Origin: Planobispora rosea
Lineage (GTDB): Bacteria > Actinomycetota > Actinomycetes > Streptosporangiales > Streptosporangiaceae
Direction: 5' to 3'
Assembly (NCBI RefSeq): GCF_014648175.1
Contig: NZ_BMQP01000006.1
Location: 186,001-250,000 of the forward strand
Length of the DNA: 64,000 nt
In this document: positions 8,614-17,387 of the stretch, one piece after another
Layout of the letters: each line of letters starts with the position of its first letter
Position numbering within the stretch: position 1 is the first letter of the stretch
Position numbers and translations under genes: made by a program
The notes under the pieces: generated by a model
Seen by the model: the letters and a program-made list of their open reading frames with translations, nothing else
What the model was told of the DNA's origin: nothing
The model's database searches: none

Positions 8614-10185
8614 ATGCTGGAGGTTCTCGATCCGCAGGCGGTACGGCGGTGGTCCCGGCTGGCGGCGGAGAACCTCGGCCGGGCGCGGGAGGAGATCGAC
8701 GCGCTCAACGTCTTCCCGGTGCCCGACGGCGACACCGGAACGAACCTCCACCTGACCATGCTCTCGGCGGTCGAGGCGCTCGAAGGGTTGCCGGGCGACG
8801 CCGACGCGGCGGCCACGTGGCGGGCGCTCGCGCAGGGCGCCCTGCTCGGCGCGCGGGGCAACTCCGGAGTCATCGTCAGCCAGGCCCTCCGCGGGCTGGC
8901 CGAGGTTTTCGGGGCCGCCGAGGGGCGGGGCACCGACCTGAGGCGCGGTCTGGTCCGGGCCGCCGAACTGGCCTGCGCCGCGGTGGAGAGACCCGTCGAG
9001 GGGACGGTGCTGAGCGTGCTCGGCGCGGTCGCCGCCGCGGTGCGCGACCTGTCCGGGGACCTCGCCGCGGTGGTCCGGCGGGCGGCGGAGGAGGCGCGGA
9101 CGGCGCTCCGGCGGACCACCGGCCAGCTCGACGTGCTGGCCCGCAACGGTGTGGTGGACGCGGGCGCCGCGGGACTGGCCCTGATCCTGGAGAGCCTCGC
9201 CGCGGTGGTGACCGACTCCTACACCGAACGACTGGACATCCCCGCGCCCGCGCACCGGCTCACACTGGAGCCCGCGCGGGGGGAGGGGCCCTCCTACGAG
9301 GTCATGTACCTGCTGGAGGCCGACGCGACGGCGGTGGGCGCGCTGCGCGGGGAGCTCGACGCGCTCGGCGACTCGCTGGTGGTCGTGGGGGGCGAGGGCC
9401 TGTGGAACGTCCACGTCCACGTGGACGACGCGGGCGCCGCGATCGAGGCGGGCATCCGGTACGGCAGGCCGTACCGGATCAAGGTGACCCACCTGGCCGG
9501 GACCGGACGGACGCACCGGGCCGCACGCGGGCGCGGCGTGGTGGCCGTGGCGGCGGGGGAGGCGCTGGGCGCGGTGTTCGAGCGGTCCGGCGCCGTGGTG
9601 GTGCGCCGGGACCCCGGGACGAGCCCGTCGGCGGCCGCCGTGCTGGCGGCGATCCGGCGGGCGGGGAGCGAGGTCGTGGTCCTGCCCAACGACAGCGGGA
9701 CGCGCGAGGTGGCGGCGGCCGCCGCGGAGATCGCCCGGGAGGAGGGGACCGTGGTGAGCGTGCTGCCCACCCGAGCCTCCGTGCAGGGCTTGGCGGCGCT
9801 GGCGGTGCACGACCCGCTGCGGCGCTTCGACGACGACGTGGTGGCGATGACCGAGGCCGCGGCGCACACCCGGTACGGGCATGTCTGGGTGGCCGACCGC
9901 GTGGTCATGACGAGCGCCGGGCTCGTCCGGCCGGGGGACGTGCTGGGCGTGATCGACGGGGATGCCGCGATCATCGGCACGGATCTGACGGAGACCGCGC
10001 TGGAGGTCGTCGGCCGTATGGTGTCGGCCAGCAGCGAGCTGGTCACCCTGCTGGAGGGCAGCGACGCCCCCGCCGGGCTGCTGCGGGCCGTACAGGACTG
10101 GCTGGCCGGGGAGCGGCCCGACATCGAGGCGGTCCGCTACGAGGGCGGCCAGGGCGGTTATCCGCTGCTGATCGGCGTCGAGTGA
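8614..10185 (+). CDS. FakA/YloV-like DAK2-domain kinase
   Basis: A 523-residue protein with an N-terminal DhaL (DAK2) domain. NVFPVPDGDTGTNL at residues 32-45 holds the Mg-ATP-binding aspartates D38 and D40, and ARGNSGVIVSQ and DAGAAGLALI follow. A linker and a C-terminal DegV/FakA-type domain complete it. Relatives are the fatty-acid kinase FakA, which phosphorylates fatty acids presented by FakB; no FakB/DegV partner is visible in this window. The position between rpmB and recG is conserved in actinobacteria. A GATAAT hexamer at 8535-8540 could be its promoter. Confidence 0.85.
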   Translation: MLEVLDPQAVRRWSRLAAENLGRAREEIDALNVFPVPDGDTGTNLHLTMLSAVEALEGLPGDADAAATWRALAQGALLGARGNSGVIVSQALRGLAEVFGAAEGRGTDLRRGLVRAAELACAAVERPVEGTVLSVLGAVAAAVRDLSGDLAAVVRRAAEEARTALRRTTGQLDVLARNGVVDAGAAGLALILESLAAVVTDSYTERLDIPAPAHRLTLEPARGEGPSYEVMYLLEADATAVGALRGELDALGDSLVVVGGEGLWNVHVHVDDAGAAIEAGIRYGRPYRIKVTHLAGTGRTHRAARGRGVVAVAAGEALGAVFERSGAVVVRRDPGTSPSAAAVLAAIRRAGSEVVVLPNDSGTREVAAAAAEIAREEGTVVSVLPTRASVQGLAALAVHDPLRRFDDDVVAMTEAAAHTRYGHVWVADRVVMTSAGLVRPGDVLGVIDGDAAIIGTDLTETALEVVGRMVSASSELVTLLEGSDAPAGLLRAVQDWLAGERPDIEAVRYEGGQGGYPLLIGVE

Positions 10186-10232
10186 TCGGGAAAGACCGTG
10201 GGAATGTCGGCCGGAAGAGGTAGAAATTTGCG

Positions 10233-12410
10233 GTGACGAGCTTCGACGAGCCACTGACCAAGGCACTGGACCCGAAGACGGCCCGGCTGCTGGAGAGCGT
10301 GCTCGGCCTGCGCACGGCCGGAGACCTGCTCCGGCACTACCCGCGGCGCTACGCCCAGCGGGGCGAGCTGACCGACCTCGACGACCTGCGGGTCGACGAG
10401 CACGTCACGGTGGTCGGCGAGGTCACCAGGGCGATGCGCAAGCCGATGCGCAACAAGGGCGGTACCTGGCTGGAGGTCGAGGTCGTCGACGGCCGGCGGA
10501 GCAAGATCTACCTGTCGTTCTTCGGCAAGGCCTCCCACATCGCCGAGACCCGGCTGCGCCCGGGGGCGCGGGGGATGTTCGCGGGGAAGGTCAGCGCCTT
10601 CGGCCAGGGCGAGCGGCGCAAGTGGCAGCTCGCCCACCCCGAGTTCGAGATGATCGACGAGTCGGAGACGAGCGCGGGAGAGTTCGCCAACGCGCTGGTG
10701 CCCATCTATCCGGCGGGCAAGGACGTGACGCCCTGGGCGATCCGGCGGGCGCTGGGCGTGGTGCTGGACACCCTGGGCCCGCTGGACGACCCGCTCTCCG
10801 AGGAGCTCCGGGCCCGGCTCGGGCTCCCCGGCCTGGCCGAGGCGCTGACCGCGATCCACCGGCCGCGCGACCACGGTGACGTGACCCGGGCGCGCAAGCG
10901 GCTCAAGTTCGACGAGGCGTTCCTGCTCCAGGCCGTGCTGATGCAGCGGCGGATGGCCGCCGAGGCGCTGCCCGCCCAGCCCCGCCCCCGGCGCGACGAC
11001 GGGCTGCTGGCCGACTTCGACAAGCGGCTGCCGTTCCAGCTCACCGAGGGGCAGCAGGAGGTCGGCGAGGAGATCGCGGCCGACCTGGCCCGGCCCCATC
11101 CCATGCACCGGCTGCTCCAGGGCGAGGTCGGCGCGGGCAAGACCGTGGTGGCGCTGCGCGCCATGCTCCAGGTGGTCGACGCCGGAGGCCAGGCCGTGCT
11201 GCTGGCGCCCACCGAGGTGCTCGCCCAGCAGCACCACCGGTCGATCTCCGCCATGCTCGGAGACCTGGCCACCGGCGGCATGTTCGGCGGCACCTCCGTC
11301 GCCCTGCTGACCGGCTCCCTGGGCGCGGCGGCGCGGCGGACGGCGCTGCTCGACGCGGCCTCGGGCGCGGCCGGGATCGTGGTCGGCACCCACGCGGTGC
11401 TCCAGGAGAAGGTCCAGTTCGCCGACCTCGGGCTGGTGGTGGTCGACGAGCAGCACCGTTTCGGCGTGGAGCAGCGCGACGCGCTGCGCGAGAAGGCCGG
11501 GGGCGGGCGCCCGCACGTCCTGGTCATGACCGCCACCCCGATTCCGCGCACGGTCGCCATGACGGTCTTCGGCGACCTCACGGTCTCCACGCTCTCCCAG
11601 CTGCCCTCCGGCCGCGCGCCCATCACGACGCACGTGGTCCCGGTCGCCGAGAAGCCGCACTTCCTGGACCGCGCATGGGCCCGGCTCCGGGAGGAGGTCG
11701 AGCTGGGCAGGCAGGCCTACGTGGTGTGCCCGCGCATCGGCGACCTGGAGGGCGACGAGGGCGACCTGTTCAAGGTGAAGGACGACGAGGAGCGGAGACC
11801 GCCGCTGGCGGTGCTGGACGTGGCGGAGATGCTCGCGGAGGGTCCGCTGCTCGGGCTCCGTACGGCGGTGCTCCACGGCAAGCTGCCGCCGGAGGAGAAG
11901 GACGCCGTGATGCGGGCCTTCGCCCGGGGCGAGGTGGACGTCCTGGTGGCGACCACGGTCATCGAGGTCGGCGTGGACGTCCCCAACTCCTCGGTCATGG
12001 TCATCATGGACGCCGACCGCTTCGGCGTCTCCCAGCTCCACCAGCTCCGCGGCCGGGTCGGCCGGGGCGGTCTGCCCGGATTGTGCCTGCTGGTGAGCGA
12101 GTCCCCCGCCGGGACCCCGGCCCGCGAGCGGCTCGACGCGGTCGCGGCGACCCTGGACGGGTTCGAGCTGTCCCGGGTCGACCTGGAGCAGCGCCGGGAG
12201 GGCGACGTGCTGGGCGTGGCGCAGTCGGGCCGCAGGTCGTCGCTGAGGATGCTCCGCCTGCTGCGCGACGAGGACGTCATCCAGAGCGCCCGCCAGGAGG
12301 CGGAGACGATGCTGACGGCCGATCCCGAGCTGGCCGGGCACCCGGTCCTGCGGACGGAGATCGAACGCCTGCTCGCCGACGACCGCGCCGAGTACCTGGA
12401 GAAGACCTGA
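10233..12410 (+). CDS. recG: ATP-dependent DNA helicase RecG
   Basis: A 725-residue superfamily 2 helicase that remodels stalled forks and branched DNA. The N-terminal wedge/OB domain (about residues 1-250) is followed by helicase motifs: Walker A GEVGAGKTVVAL, motif II DEQHRFG, motif III TATPIPRT, and the C-terminal motifs VATTVIEVGVDVPN and QLRGRVGRG. The start is GTG 10233. It lies 47 bp after the FakA-like gene and is closed by a terminator hairpin at 12448-12481. Confidence 0.96.
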   Translation: MTSFDEPLTKALDPKTARLLESVLGLRTAGDLLRHYPRRYAQRGELTDLDDLRVDEHVTVVGEVTRAMRKPMRNKGGTWLEVEVVDGRRSKIYLSFFGKASHIAETRLRPGARGMFAGKVSAFGQGERRKWQLAHPEFEMIDESETSAGEFANALVPIYPAGKDVTPWAIRRALGVVLDTLGPLDDPLSEELRARLGLPGLAEALTAIHRPRDHGDVTRARKRLKFDEAFLLQAVLMQRRMAAEALPAQPRPRRDDGLLADFDKRLPFQLTEGQQEVGEEIAADLARPHPMHRLLQGEVGAGKTVVALRAMLQVVDAGGQAVLLAPTEVLAQQHHRSISAMLGDLATGGMFGGTSVALLTGSLGAAARRTALLDAASGAAGIVVGTHAVLQEKVQFADLGLVVVDEQHRFGVEQRDALREKAGGGRPHVLVMTATPIPRTVAMTVFGDLTVSTLSQLPSGRAPITTHVVPVAEKPHFLDRAWARLREEVELGRQAYVVCPRIGDLEGDEGDLFKVKDDEERRPPLAVLDVAEMLAEGPLLGLRTAVLHGKLPPEEKDAVMRAFARGEVDVLVATTVIEVGVDVPNSSVMVIMDADRFGVSQLHQLRGRVGRGGLPGLCLLVSESPAGTPARERLDAVAATLDGFELSRVDLEQRREGDVLGVAQSGRRSSLRMLRLLRDEDVIQSARQEAETMLTADPELAGHPVLRTEIERLLADDRAEYLEKT

Positions 12411-12439
12411 CCGCCCGCCCGGTGGGGCGGGGGCGGAAA

Positions 12440-12487
12440 GCCCAGTAGCGGGGACGGCCTCCCCCCGAATGCCGTCCCCGCCTGGGC
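12440..12487 (+). terminator. recG terminator hairpin
   Basis: A perfect 11-bp stem (12448-12458 with 12471-12481) has a 12-nt loop. An outer GCCCAG/CTGGGC pairing (12440-12445, 12482-12487) extends it. There is no U-tract, which is usual in high-GC actinobacteria. Confidence 0.7.
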
Positions 12488-12724
12488 CCACTCTCGGGTC
12501 AGGTGCCGAGAGCACCGACGTGCGGAAGGGCTCACGATCACGTCGGTCGGCCTCCCCCTGGGTCACTTGAAGGCCGCAGCACTCATCATGCAAGGTCTCG
12601 GGGCCCGGGGGAACGACCCTTGCGCTTTCCTCGCCACTCCTTGCCCACTCTTGACCGTGATCGCCGTAGCGAACCCGCCTGACCTGCGGATACGTGATCG
12701 TTCTCGGGGTGGGGCGCGACACGG

Positions 12725-12730
12725 GACAAT
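12725..12730 (+). promoter_or_regulatory. Putative -10 of a leaderless rsmD promoter
   Basis: GACAAT ends 6 bp before GTG 12737, the distance expected when transcription begins at the start codon. The AGGAG-like bases abut the GTG too closely to serve as a ribosome site. Confidence 0.4.
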
Positions 12731-12736
12731 GAGGAG

Positions 12737-13306
12737 GTGAGTCGAGTCATCGCGGGTATCGCAGGGGGAAGGCGGCTGGCCGTGCCGCCGGGGAACCGGA
12801 CACGGCCCACCAGCGACCGGGCCAGAGAGGCGATCTTCTCCACGGTGGGGTCGCTGCTCGGCCCGCTGGACGGGGCCCGGGTGCTCGACCTCTACGCCGG
12901 ATCGGGCGCCGTCGGCCTGGAGGCCCTGTCCCGGGGCGCGGCCCACGCGCTGCTGGTGGAGTGCGACGCCAAGGCCGTCAGGACGATCAGGGCCAACATC
13001 GCCTCCCTCGGCCTGCCGGGCGCCGAGCTCGCCGCGGACAAGGTGGAGCGGGTGCTCGCCCGGGACGCCGCGGAGCCGTACGACTTCGTGTTCGCCGATC
13101 CTCCCTACGCGGTGACCGCCGAGGCGGTCGACGCCGTACTGGGGCAGCTGCGCGACCACGGCTGGCTGGCGGAGGACGCGTTGATCGCGGTGGAGCGGGA
13201 GAGCCGCGGAAAAGACCTGGTCTGGCCCCCGGGGTTCACAGAGGAGAGGGTCCGTCGTTACGGGGAAGCGGCCGTTTGGTACGGTCGCGCCGCCGGGAAT
13301 CCGTAA
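12737..13306 (+). CDS. rsmD: 16S rRNA (guanine966-N2)-methyltransferase
   Basis: A 189-residue class I SAM methyltransferase acting on the small ribosomal subunit. SAM motif I is VLDLYAGSGAVGLEALSRGA, and the catalytic motif IV is FADPPY. The N-terminus SRVIAGIAGGRRL with RTRPTSDRAREAIF matches the family and supports GTG 12737, although no proper ribosome site precedes it. The gene is followed closely by coaD (15 bp), the usual rsmD-coaD pairing. Confidence 0.94.
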   Translation: MSRVIAGIAGGRRLAVPPGNRTRPTSDRAREAIFSTVGSLLGPLDGARVLDLYAGSGAVGLEALSRGAAHALLVECDAKAVRTIRANIASLGLPGAELAADKVERVLARDAAEPYDFVFADPPYAVTAEAVDAVLGQLRDHGWLAEDALIAVERESRGKDLVWPPGFTEERVRRYGEAAVWYGRAAGNP

Positions 13307-13321
13307 ACCTGGGGGTTCGCC

Positions 13322-13798
13322 TTGCGACGTGTTGTCTGCCCGGGGTCCTTCGACCCCGTCACCAACGGCCATCTGGACATCATCGGCCGGGCTTCCCGGC
13401 AGTACGACGAGGTCGTCGTAGCCGTCCTGATCAACATCGAGAAGAAAAGCCTGTTCACGGTGGAGGAGCGCATCGACATGCTCCAGGCCGTGACCAAGGA
13501 GTACGGCAACGTGCGCGTGGACAAGTTCCACGGCCTGCTCGTCGACTACTGCAGGCAGCAGGAGATCCCCGCGATCGTCAAGGGCCTGCGCGCGGTCAGC
13601 GACTTCGACTACGAGCTGCAGCAGGCGCAGCTCAACTACCGGATGTCCGGGGTCGAGACGCTGTTCATGGCGACCGGTCCGGAGGTGTCGTTCCTGTCGT
13701 CCAGCCGGATCAAGGAAATCGTCCGGTACGGCGGGAGCGTGGCCGGCCTCGTCCCCGACCTCGTCCTGGAACGCCTGGTCGAGCGGCTCCGGGGCTAG
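13322..13798 (+). CDS. coaD: Phosphopantetheine adenylyltransferase
   Basis: A 158-residue nucleotidyltransferase that makes dephospho-CoA from 4'-phosphopantetheine and ATP. The N-terminal CPGSFDPVTNGHLDII carries the HxGH-type motif (H17), and the C-terminal FLSSSRIKEI is the second ATP-binding signature. The start is a TTG codon at 13322, forced by the fixed position of GSFDP a few residues in. It sits 15 bp after rsmD in the same transcription unit. Confidence 0.95.
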   Translation: MRRVVCPGSFDPVTNGHLDIIGRASRQYDEVVVAVLINIEKKSLFTVEERIDMLQAVTKEYGNVRVDKFHGLLVDYCRQQEIPAIVKGLRAVSDFDYELQQAQLNYRMSGVETLFMATGPEVSFLSSSRIKEIVRYGGSVAGLVPDLVLERLVERLRG

Positions 13799-13914
13799 GG
13801 AGTGTCCGACAGACGCCGCCCGGGGGAGAGGACGCAGGGTAGCTCCTGAGCCCTGGTATTCTCTTATTTCGGCCTTGCACGACGGCGGTGTTCGCCATGC
13901 CTGATGAGAGCGGA

Positions 13915-14466
13915 ATGACTCTGCACCTTGATCCCCGAGCCCCTTGGGTGGTCTCCACCCATGACCTGGGCCGGCGACCGGGATCGATGCGCGAGATGCG
14001 TCTCACTCTCCCGGCACCGGCGGACGTCGGCGTCGACATGATCGGCGTCCCCAAGGACGCCGACGTGAAGCTGGACCTCCGGCTTGAGGCGGTCATGGAA
14101 GGCGTGCTCGTCACGGGCACGGCGCGGTCCCCGCTGCGGGGGGAGTGTGCACGGTGTCTGGAACCGGTCATCTCGGAGACCGAGGTGTCGTTCCAGGAGC
14201 TGTTCTTCTACTCGGCCGAGGATGCGGCCGAGGACGACTCGCTCCTCGACGGTGAACTGCTCGATCTCGAGCCCGTGTTCCGTGACGCGGTGGTGCTCAC
14301 ACTGCCGCTGAGCCCCCTGTGCAGTGAAGACTGCGAGGGGCTCTGCTCGGAGTGCGGGATCAGGCTGGCCGACGCCGAGCCCGGTCACAGGCACGAGGTC
14401 ATCGACGCCCGCTGGGCCAAGCTGCAGGGTTTGGTACCGGAACATAACAACGATCAGGAGAGCTGA
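13915..14466 (+). CDS. DUF177 protein (YceD family)
   Basis: A DUF177/YceD protein of 183 residues, encoded directly upstream of rpmF as in most bacteria and thought to act in 23S rRNA or ribosome assembly. It has a CARCLE motif and a second [13 protein letters not shown] cluster, the conserved cysteines of the family. ATG 13915 is preferred because the protein then begins [11 protein letters not shown] like its relatives; ATG 13897 and GTG 13888 are in-frame alternatives. It ends 1 bp before rpmF, so the two are coupled. Confidence 0.88.
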   Translation: MTLHLDPRAPWVVSTHDLGRRPGSMREMRLTLPAPADVGVDMIGVPKDADVKLDLRLEAVMEGVLVTGTARSPLRGECARCLEPVISETEVSFQELFFYSAEDAAEDDSLLDGELLDLEPVFRDAVVLTLPLSPLCSEDCEGLCSECGIRLADAEPGHRHEVIDARWAKLQGLVPEHNNDQES

Positions 14467-14467
14467 C

Positions 14468-14647
14468 GTGGCTGTCCCCAAGCGCAAGATGTCGCGGAGC
14501 AACACTCGCTCCCGCCGGTCGCAGTGGAAGGCCGCCGCGGTCTCGCTCGTGAGCTGCCCCCAGTGCCGCTCGCCGAAGCGTCCGCACATGGCGTGCCCGA
14601 CCTGCGGCACCTACAACCGCCGTCAGGTGATCGAGCCCTCCGCCTGA
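14468..14647 (+). CDS. rpmF: 50S ribosomal protein L32
   Basis: A 59-residue basic ribosomal protein. [20 protein letters not shown] is the family N-terminus. Two CxxC pairs, CPQC and CPTC, form a zinc ribbon, so this is the zinc-binding version. GTG 14468 is preceded by AGGAGAGC in the last codons of the DUF177 gene. Confidence 0.96.
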   Translation: MAVPKRKMSRSNTRSRRSQWKAAAVSLVSCPQCRSPKRPHMACPTCGTYNRRQVIEPSA

Positions 14648-14870
14648 TCGCATTCTGACTGACGGATGCCGGCCGGGGGTTCCGACTCCCGGCCGGCGTC
14701 ACCGTCCGCACACCAATGCGATGGCGGTCCGTCCGCGGTCGTGGTGGACGCCGGGGTTCGCGGCGACGCGTGCCCTCCCGGCGCCCACCACGCCTTCGGA
14801 GTCTCCGGGCATTCCCCCCTCCCTGTCTCTCGCCATCGCGTATCCGACGATCGCTGTGCGAGGAGAAGAT

Positions 14871-15656
14871 GTGGCAACGACCGTGAAGCCCGTGGCCGTC
14901 GAGGTCGCGAGGGACGAGCTGGAGCGGCTGCTGGCCGTACGGCTGGACGCGGCGATCCTGGAGCGGGCGCTGACCCACCGCTCCTACGCCTACGAGAACG
15001 GCGGCCTGCCGACCAACGAGCGCCTGGAGTTCCTCGGCGACTCGGTGCTCGGCCTGGTCGTCACCGACACGCTCTACCGCAACCATCCCGACCTGCCCGA
15101 AGGGCAGCTGGCCAAGCTGCGGGCCGCGGTGGTCAACATGCGCGCCCTCGCCGACGTGGCGCGCAACCTGGGCCTGGGGCGCTTCCTGCGGCTCGGCCGG
15201 GGCGAGGAGGGCACCGGAGGGCGTGACAAGTCCTCGATCCTGGCCGACACCCTCGAGGCGCTGATCGGCTCGGTCTACGTCGACAAGGGCCTGGACGAGT
15301 CCTTCCGCGTCGTCCACCTGCTCTTCGACGCGCTCATCACCCGCTCGGCCTCGCTGGGCGCGGGACTCGACTGGAAGACCTCCCTGCAGGAGCTGACGGC
15401 CTCCGAGTCGCTCGGCGTGCCGGAGTACCACGTCGAGGAGAGCGGTCCCGACCACGCCAAGTCCTTCACCGCCGTGGTCCGCCTCGGCGGCGAGGAGTAC
15501 GGTTCGGGCTCCGGCCGCTCGAAGAAGGAGGCCGAGCAGCAGGCCGCCGAGGCCGCGTGGAACCGCATCAGGAACGTGCAGAACGACCGGGCCGCCCAGG
15601 ACGGGCACCGGCCCGCGAACGGCCGTGAGGCTCAGGACGGGCGCGAGGCCGGCTGA
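14871..15656 (+). CDS. rnc: Ribonuclease III
   Basis: A 261-residue double-strand-specific endoribonuclease for rRNA and mRNA processing. The catalytic signature [16 protein letters not shown] and the downstream [15 protein letters not shown] give the metal-binding acidic residues. The C-terminal double-stranded RNA-binding domain runs to about residue 235 ([18 protein letters not shown]). A polar tail follows. GTG 14871 is chosen because AGGAGAAG is just upstream; the open frame further left is not conserved. Confidence 0.95.
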   Translation: MATTVKPVAVEVARDELERLLAVRLDAAILERALTHRSYAYENGGLPTNERLEFLGDSVLGLVVTDTLYRNHPDLPEGQLAKLRAAVVNMRALADVARNLGLGRFLRLGRGEEGTGGRDKSSILADTLEALIGSVYVDKGLDESFRVVHLLFDALITRSASLGAGLDWKTSLQELTASESLGVPEYHVEESGPDHAKSFTAVVRLGGEEYGSGSGRSKKEAEQQAAEAAWNRIRNVQNDRAAQDGHRPANGREAQDGREAG

Positions 15657-15688
15657 CCCTCCCGGAGGAGAGCCGGAGGAGAGAACGC

Positions 15689-16573
15689 ATGCCCGAACTG
15701 CCCGAGGTGGAGGTCGTCCGGCGGGGTCTGGAGCGCTGGGTGTCCGGGCGGACCGTCGCCCGGGCCGAGGTGCTGCACCCCCGGGCGATCCGGCGGCACG
15801 TTCCCGGCCCGGAGGAGTTCGCCTCCCGCCTGCGGGGCCGCACGATCGGTCCCGCCGAGCGCCGGGGGAAGTACCTCTGGCTCCCGCTGGACGGCTCCGA
15901 CGCGATCCTGGCGCATCTGGGGATGAGCGGGCAGCTGCTGGTGGTGGAGCCGGACTCGCCGCTGGAGAAGCACCTGCGGGTCCGGCTGAGCTTCACCGAC
16001 GGCGGCCCCGAGCTGCGCTTCGTCGACCAGCGGACCTTCGGTCACGTGCTGGTGACCGCGCTGGTGCACGCCGTGGGCAGGGCCGTGCCCGAGCCGATCA
16101 CCCACATCGCGGCCGATCCGTTCGAGGAGCACTTCGACGCCGAGGCGTTCGCCCGGCGGCTGCGGGCCCGGCAGACCGAGATCAAGCGGGCGCTGCTGGA
16201 CCAGTCGCTGATCAGCGGGGTCGGCAACATCTACGCCGACGAGGCGCTCTGGCGGGCCCGGCTGCACGGCGCGCGGTCCACGGCGGCGATGACCCGGCCG
16301 AAGATCGCGGAGCTGCTGGACGCGGCCCGGGAGGTGATGGCCGCGGCACTGGCGGAGGGCGGCACATCTTTCGACAGTCTCTACGTGAATGTCAATGGGG
16401 AGAGCGGCTACTTCGACCGGTCGCTCTCCGTGTACGGCAGGCGCGACCGGCCCTGCTCGCGCTGCGGCGCTCCGATCATCCGGGAATCGTTCATGAACCG
16501 CTCCTCCTACAGTTGCCCGCGCTGCCAGCCCCGGCCGCGGGCTCCGCGAGCTCCGCGGAAGGCGGGCTTCTGA
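15689..16573 (+). CDS. mutM: Formamidopyrimidine-DNA glycosylase
   Basis: A 294-residue base-excision repair glycosylase/AP lyase that removes 8-oxoguanine. The catalytic N-terminus MPELPEVE is complete (P2 nucleophile, E3). The conserved Lys region RRGKYLWL, the DNA-binding [13 protein letters not shown] and the C-terminal zinc finger (CSRCG ... CPRC) are all present. GGAGGAGAG precedes the start. Its stop overlaps the acylphosphatase start (TGATG). Confidence 0.96.
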   Translation: MPELPEVEVVRRGLERWVSGRTVARAEVLHPRAIRRHVPGPEEFASRLRGRTIGPAERRGKYLWLPLDGSDAILAHLGMSGQLLVVEPDSPLEKHLRVRLSFTDGGPELRFVDQRTFGHVLVTALVHAVGRAVPEPITHIAADPFEEHFDAEAFARRLRARQTEIKRALLDQSLISGVGNIYADEALWRARLHGARSTAAMTRPKIAELLDAAREVMAAALAEGGTSFDSLYVNVNGESGYFDRSLSVYGRRDRPCSRCGAPIIRESFMNRSSYSCPRCQPRPRAPRAPRKAGF

Positions 16574-16845
16574 TGGACGTGCGGCTGACCGCCTGGGTGC
16601 GGGGGCGGGTCCAGGGAGTGGGTTTCCGCTGGTGGACGCGGGCCCGGGCGCTGGAGCTCGGTCTGGTCGGCTGGGCGCGGAACACCGCCGACGGCCGGGT
16701 GGAGGTGGTGGCCGAAGGGCCCAGGGAGGCCGCCGAAGGTCTCCTGGAGCTCCTGCGCGGTTGCGGAACCCCGGGCAAGGTTGATGGAGTGGTAGAGCGT
16801 TGGAGCGCTGCTAAAGGCGATTTGGTGGGGTTTGTCGAGCGTTAG
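16573..16845 (+). CDS. acyP: Acylphosphatase
   Basis: A 90-residue enzyme that hydrolyses acyl phosphates. The signature [11 protein letters not shown] contains the phosphate-binding Arg19, and [12 protein letters not shown] contains catalytic Asn37. It is translationally coupled to mutM by a 1-bp overlap. A linked mutM-acyP-smc order is common in actinobacteria, though the reason is unknown. Confidence 0.93.
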   Translation: MDVRLTAWVRGRVQGVGFRWWTRARALELGLVGWARNTADGRVEVVAEGPREAAEGLLELLRGCGTPGKVDGVVERWSAAKGDLVGFVER

Positions 16846-17032
16846 CTCTTCCCTTAAAACATCACATAAGGTATATTTGGACGTCGAGAGTGCCCACTGG
16901 TGCATCCATGCGGAGTGTTCAACTTGACCGTCTCCCTCACCGGTGCGACTCTTGATAGGAACTACGCGCACCCCTCCCGCGGCAAGAAGTGCGCGAACCA
17001 GTCTGGTCACTCAGCGTGGAGGACCCTTTACC

Positions 17033-17227
17033 ATGGCGAAGGCTCTACTCGGCCACGTCGGCGGTCCCGACCCTCGGATGGTCTCGGAAATGCGCCGTCT
17101 TCAGCAGCGCATCCGGGATCTGGAGGCAGAGCTCACCCGGCTCCAGGCCCAGAACGACGAGCTCACGGGCAACAACCGTGAAGAGACGTTCACCCGCCTG
17201 CAGGATCGCGAGCCGGCTCTCACCTGA
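17033..17227 (+). CDS. Small conserved coiled-coil protein
   Basis: A 64-residue hydrophilic protein, MAKALLGHVGGPDPRMV followed by a predicted coiled coil (about residues 18-48, rich in L/R/E/Q heptads) and a short acidic tail. I recognise it as a small conserved actinomycete protein found near smc, but its function is unknown. GTGGAGGACC lies upstream of ATG 17033. The 187-bp gap before it includes an AT-rich patch (16853-16880) that may contain a promoter. Confidence 0.75.
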   Translation: MAKALLGHVGGPDPRMVSEMRRLQQRIRDLEAELTRLQAQNDELTGNNREETFTRLQDREPALT

Positions 17228-17318
17228 GCCCTGCTCTCTCATCCGCCCCTCCTCCGCTGCGCGGCGTGGGGGCGGGAGCGGGCTCACCGGGAAAGCCGGT
17301 GTGGAAACACCCTGTCCA

Positions 17319-17341
17319 GGGACGCCTTCACCGGGCGTCCC
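17319..17341. terminator. Hairpin terminator between convergent genes
   Basis: The stem GGGACGCC/GGCGTCCC (17319-17326, 17334-17341) has a 7-nt loop and is followed by TTGTCATTT on the plus strand. A second small hairpin, CACCGG/CCGGTG, lies at 17285-17301. Confidence 0.7.
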
Positions 17342-17387
17342 TTGTCATTTCCGCCGTCATTTCCGCCGGTACCCCCCTCGGGCCGTC

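Larger units (their letters stand above)
12411..12736. other. Intergenic region recG-rsmD
   Basis: These 326 bp hold the recG terminator hairpin near the left end and a probable leaderless promoter for rsmD at the right end. I see no gene in the remaining bases. Confidence 0.6.

Noticed and set aside
10158-12722. 854-codon minus-strand open frame antisense to recG
   Set aside because: It lies fully opposite recG, is composed of Arg/Gly/Gln/His/Pro-rich low-complexity sequence and matches no family; such frames arise from third-position GC bias.
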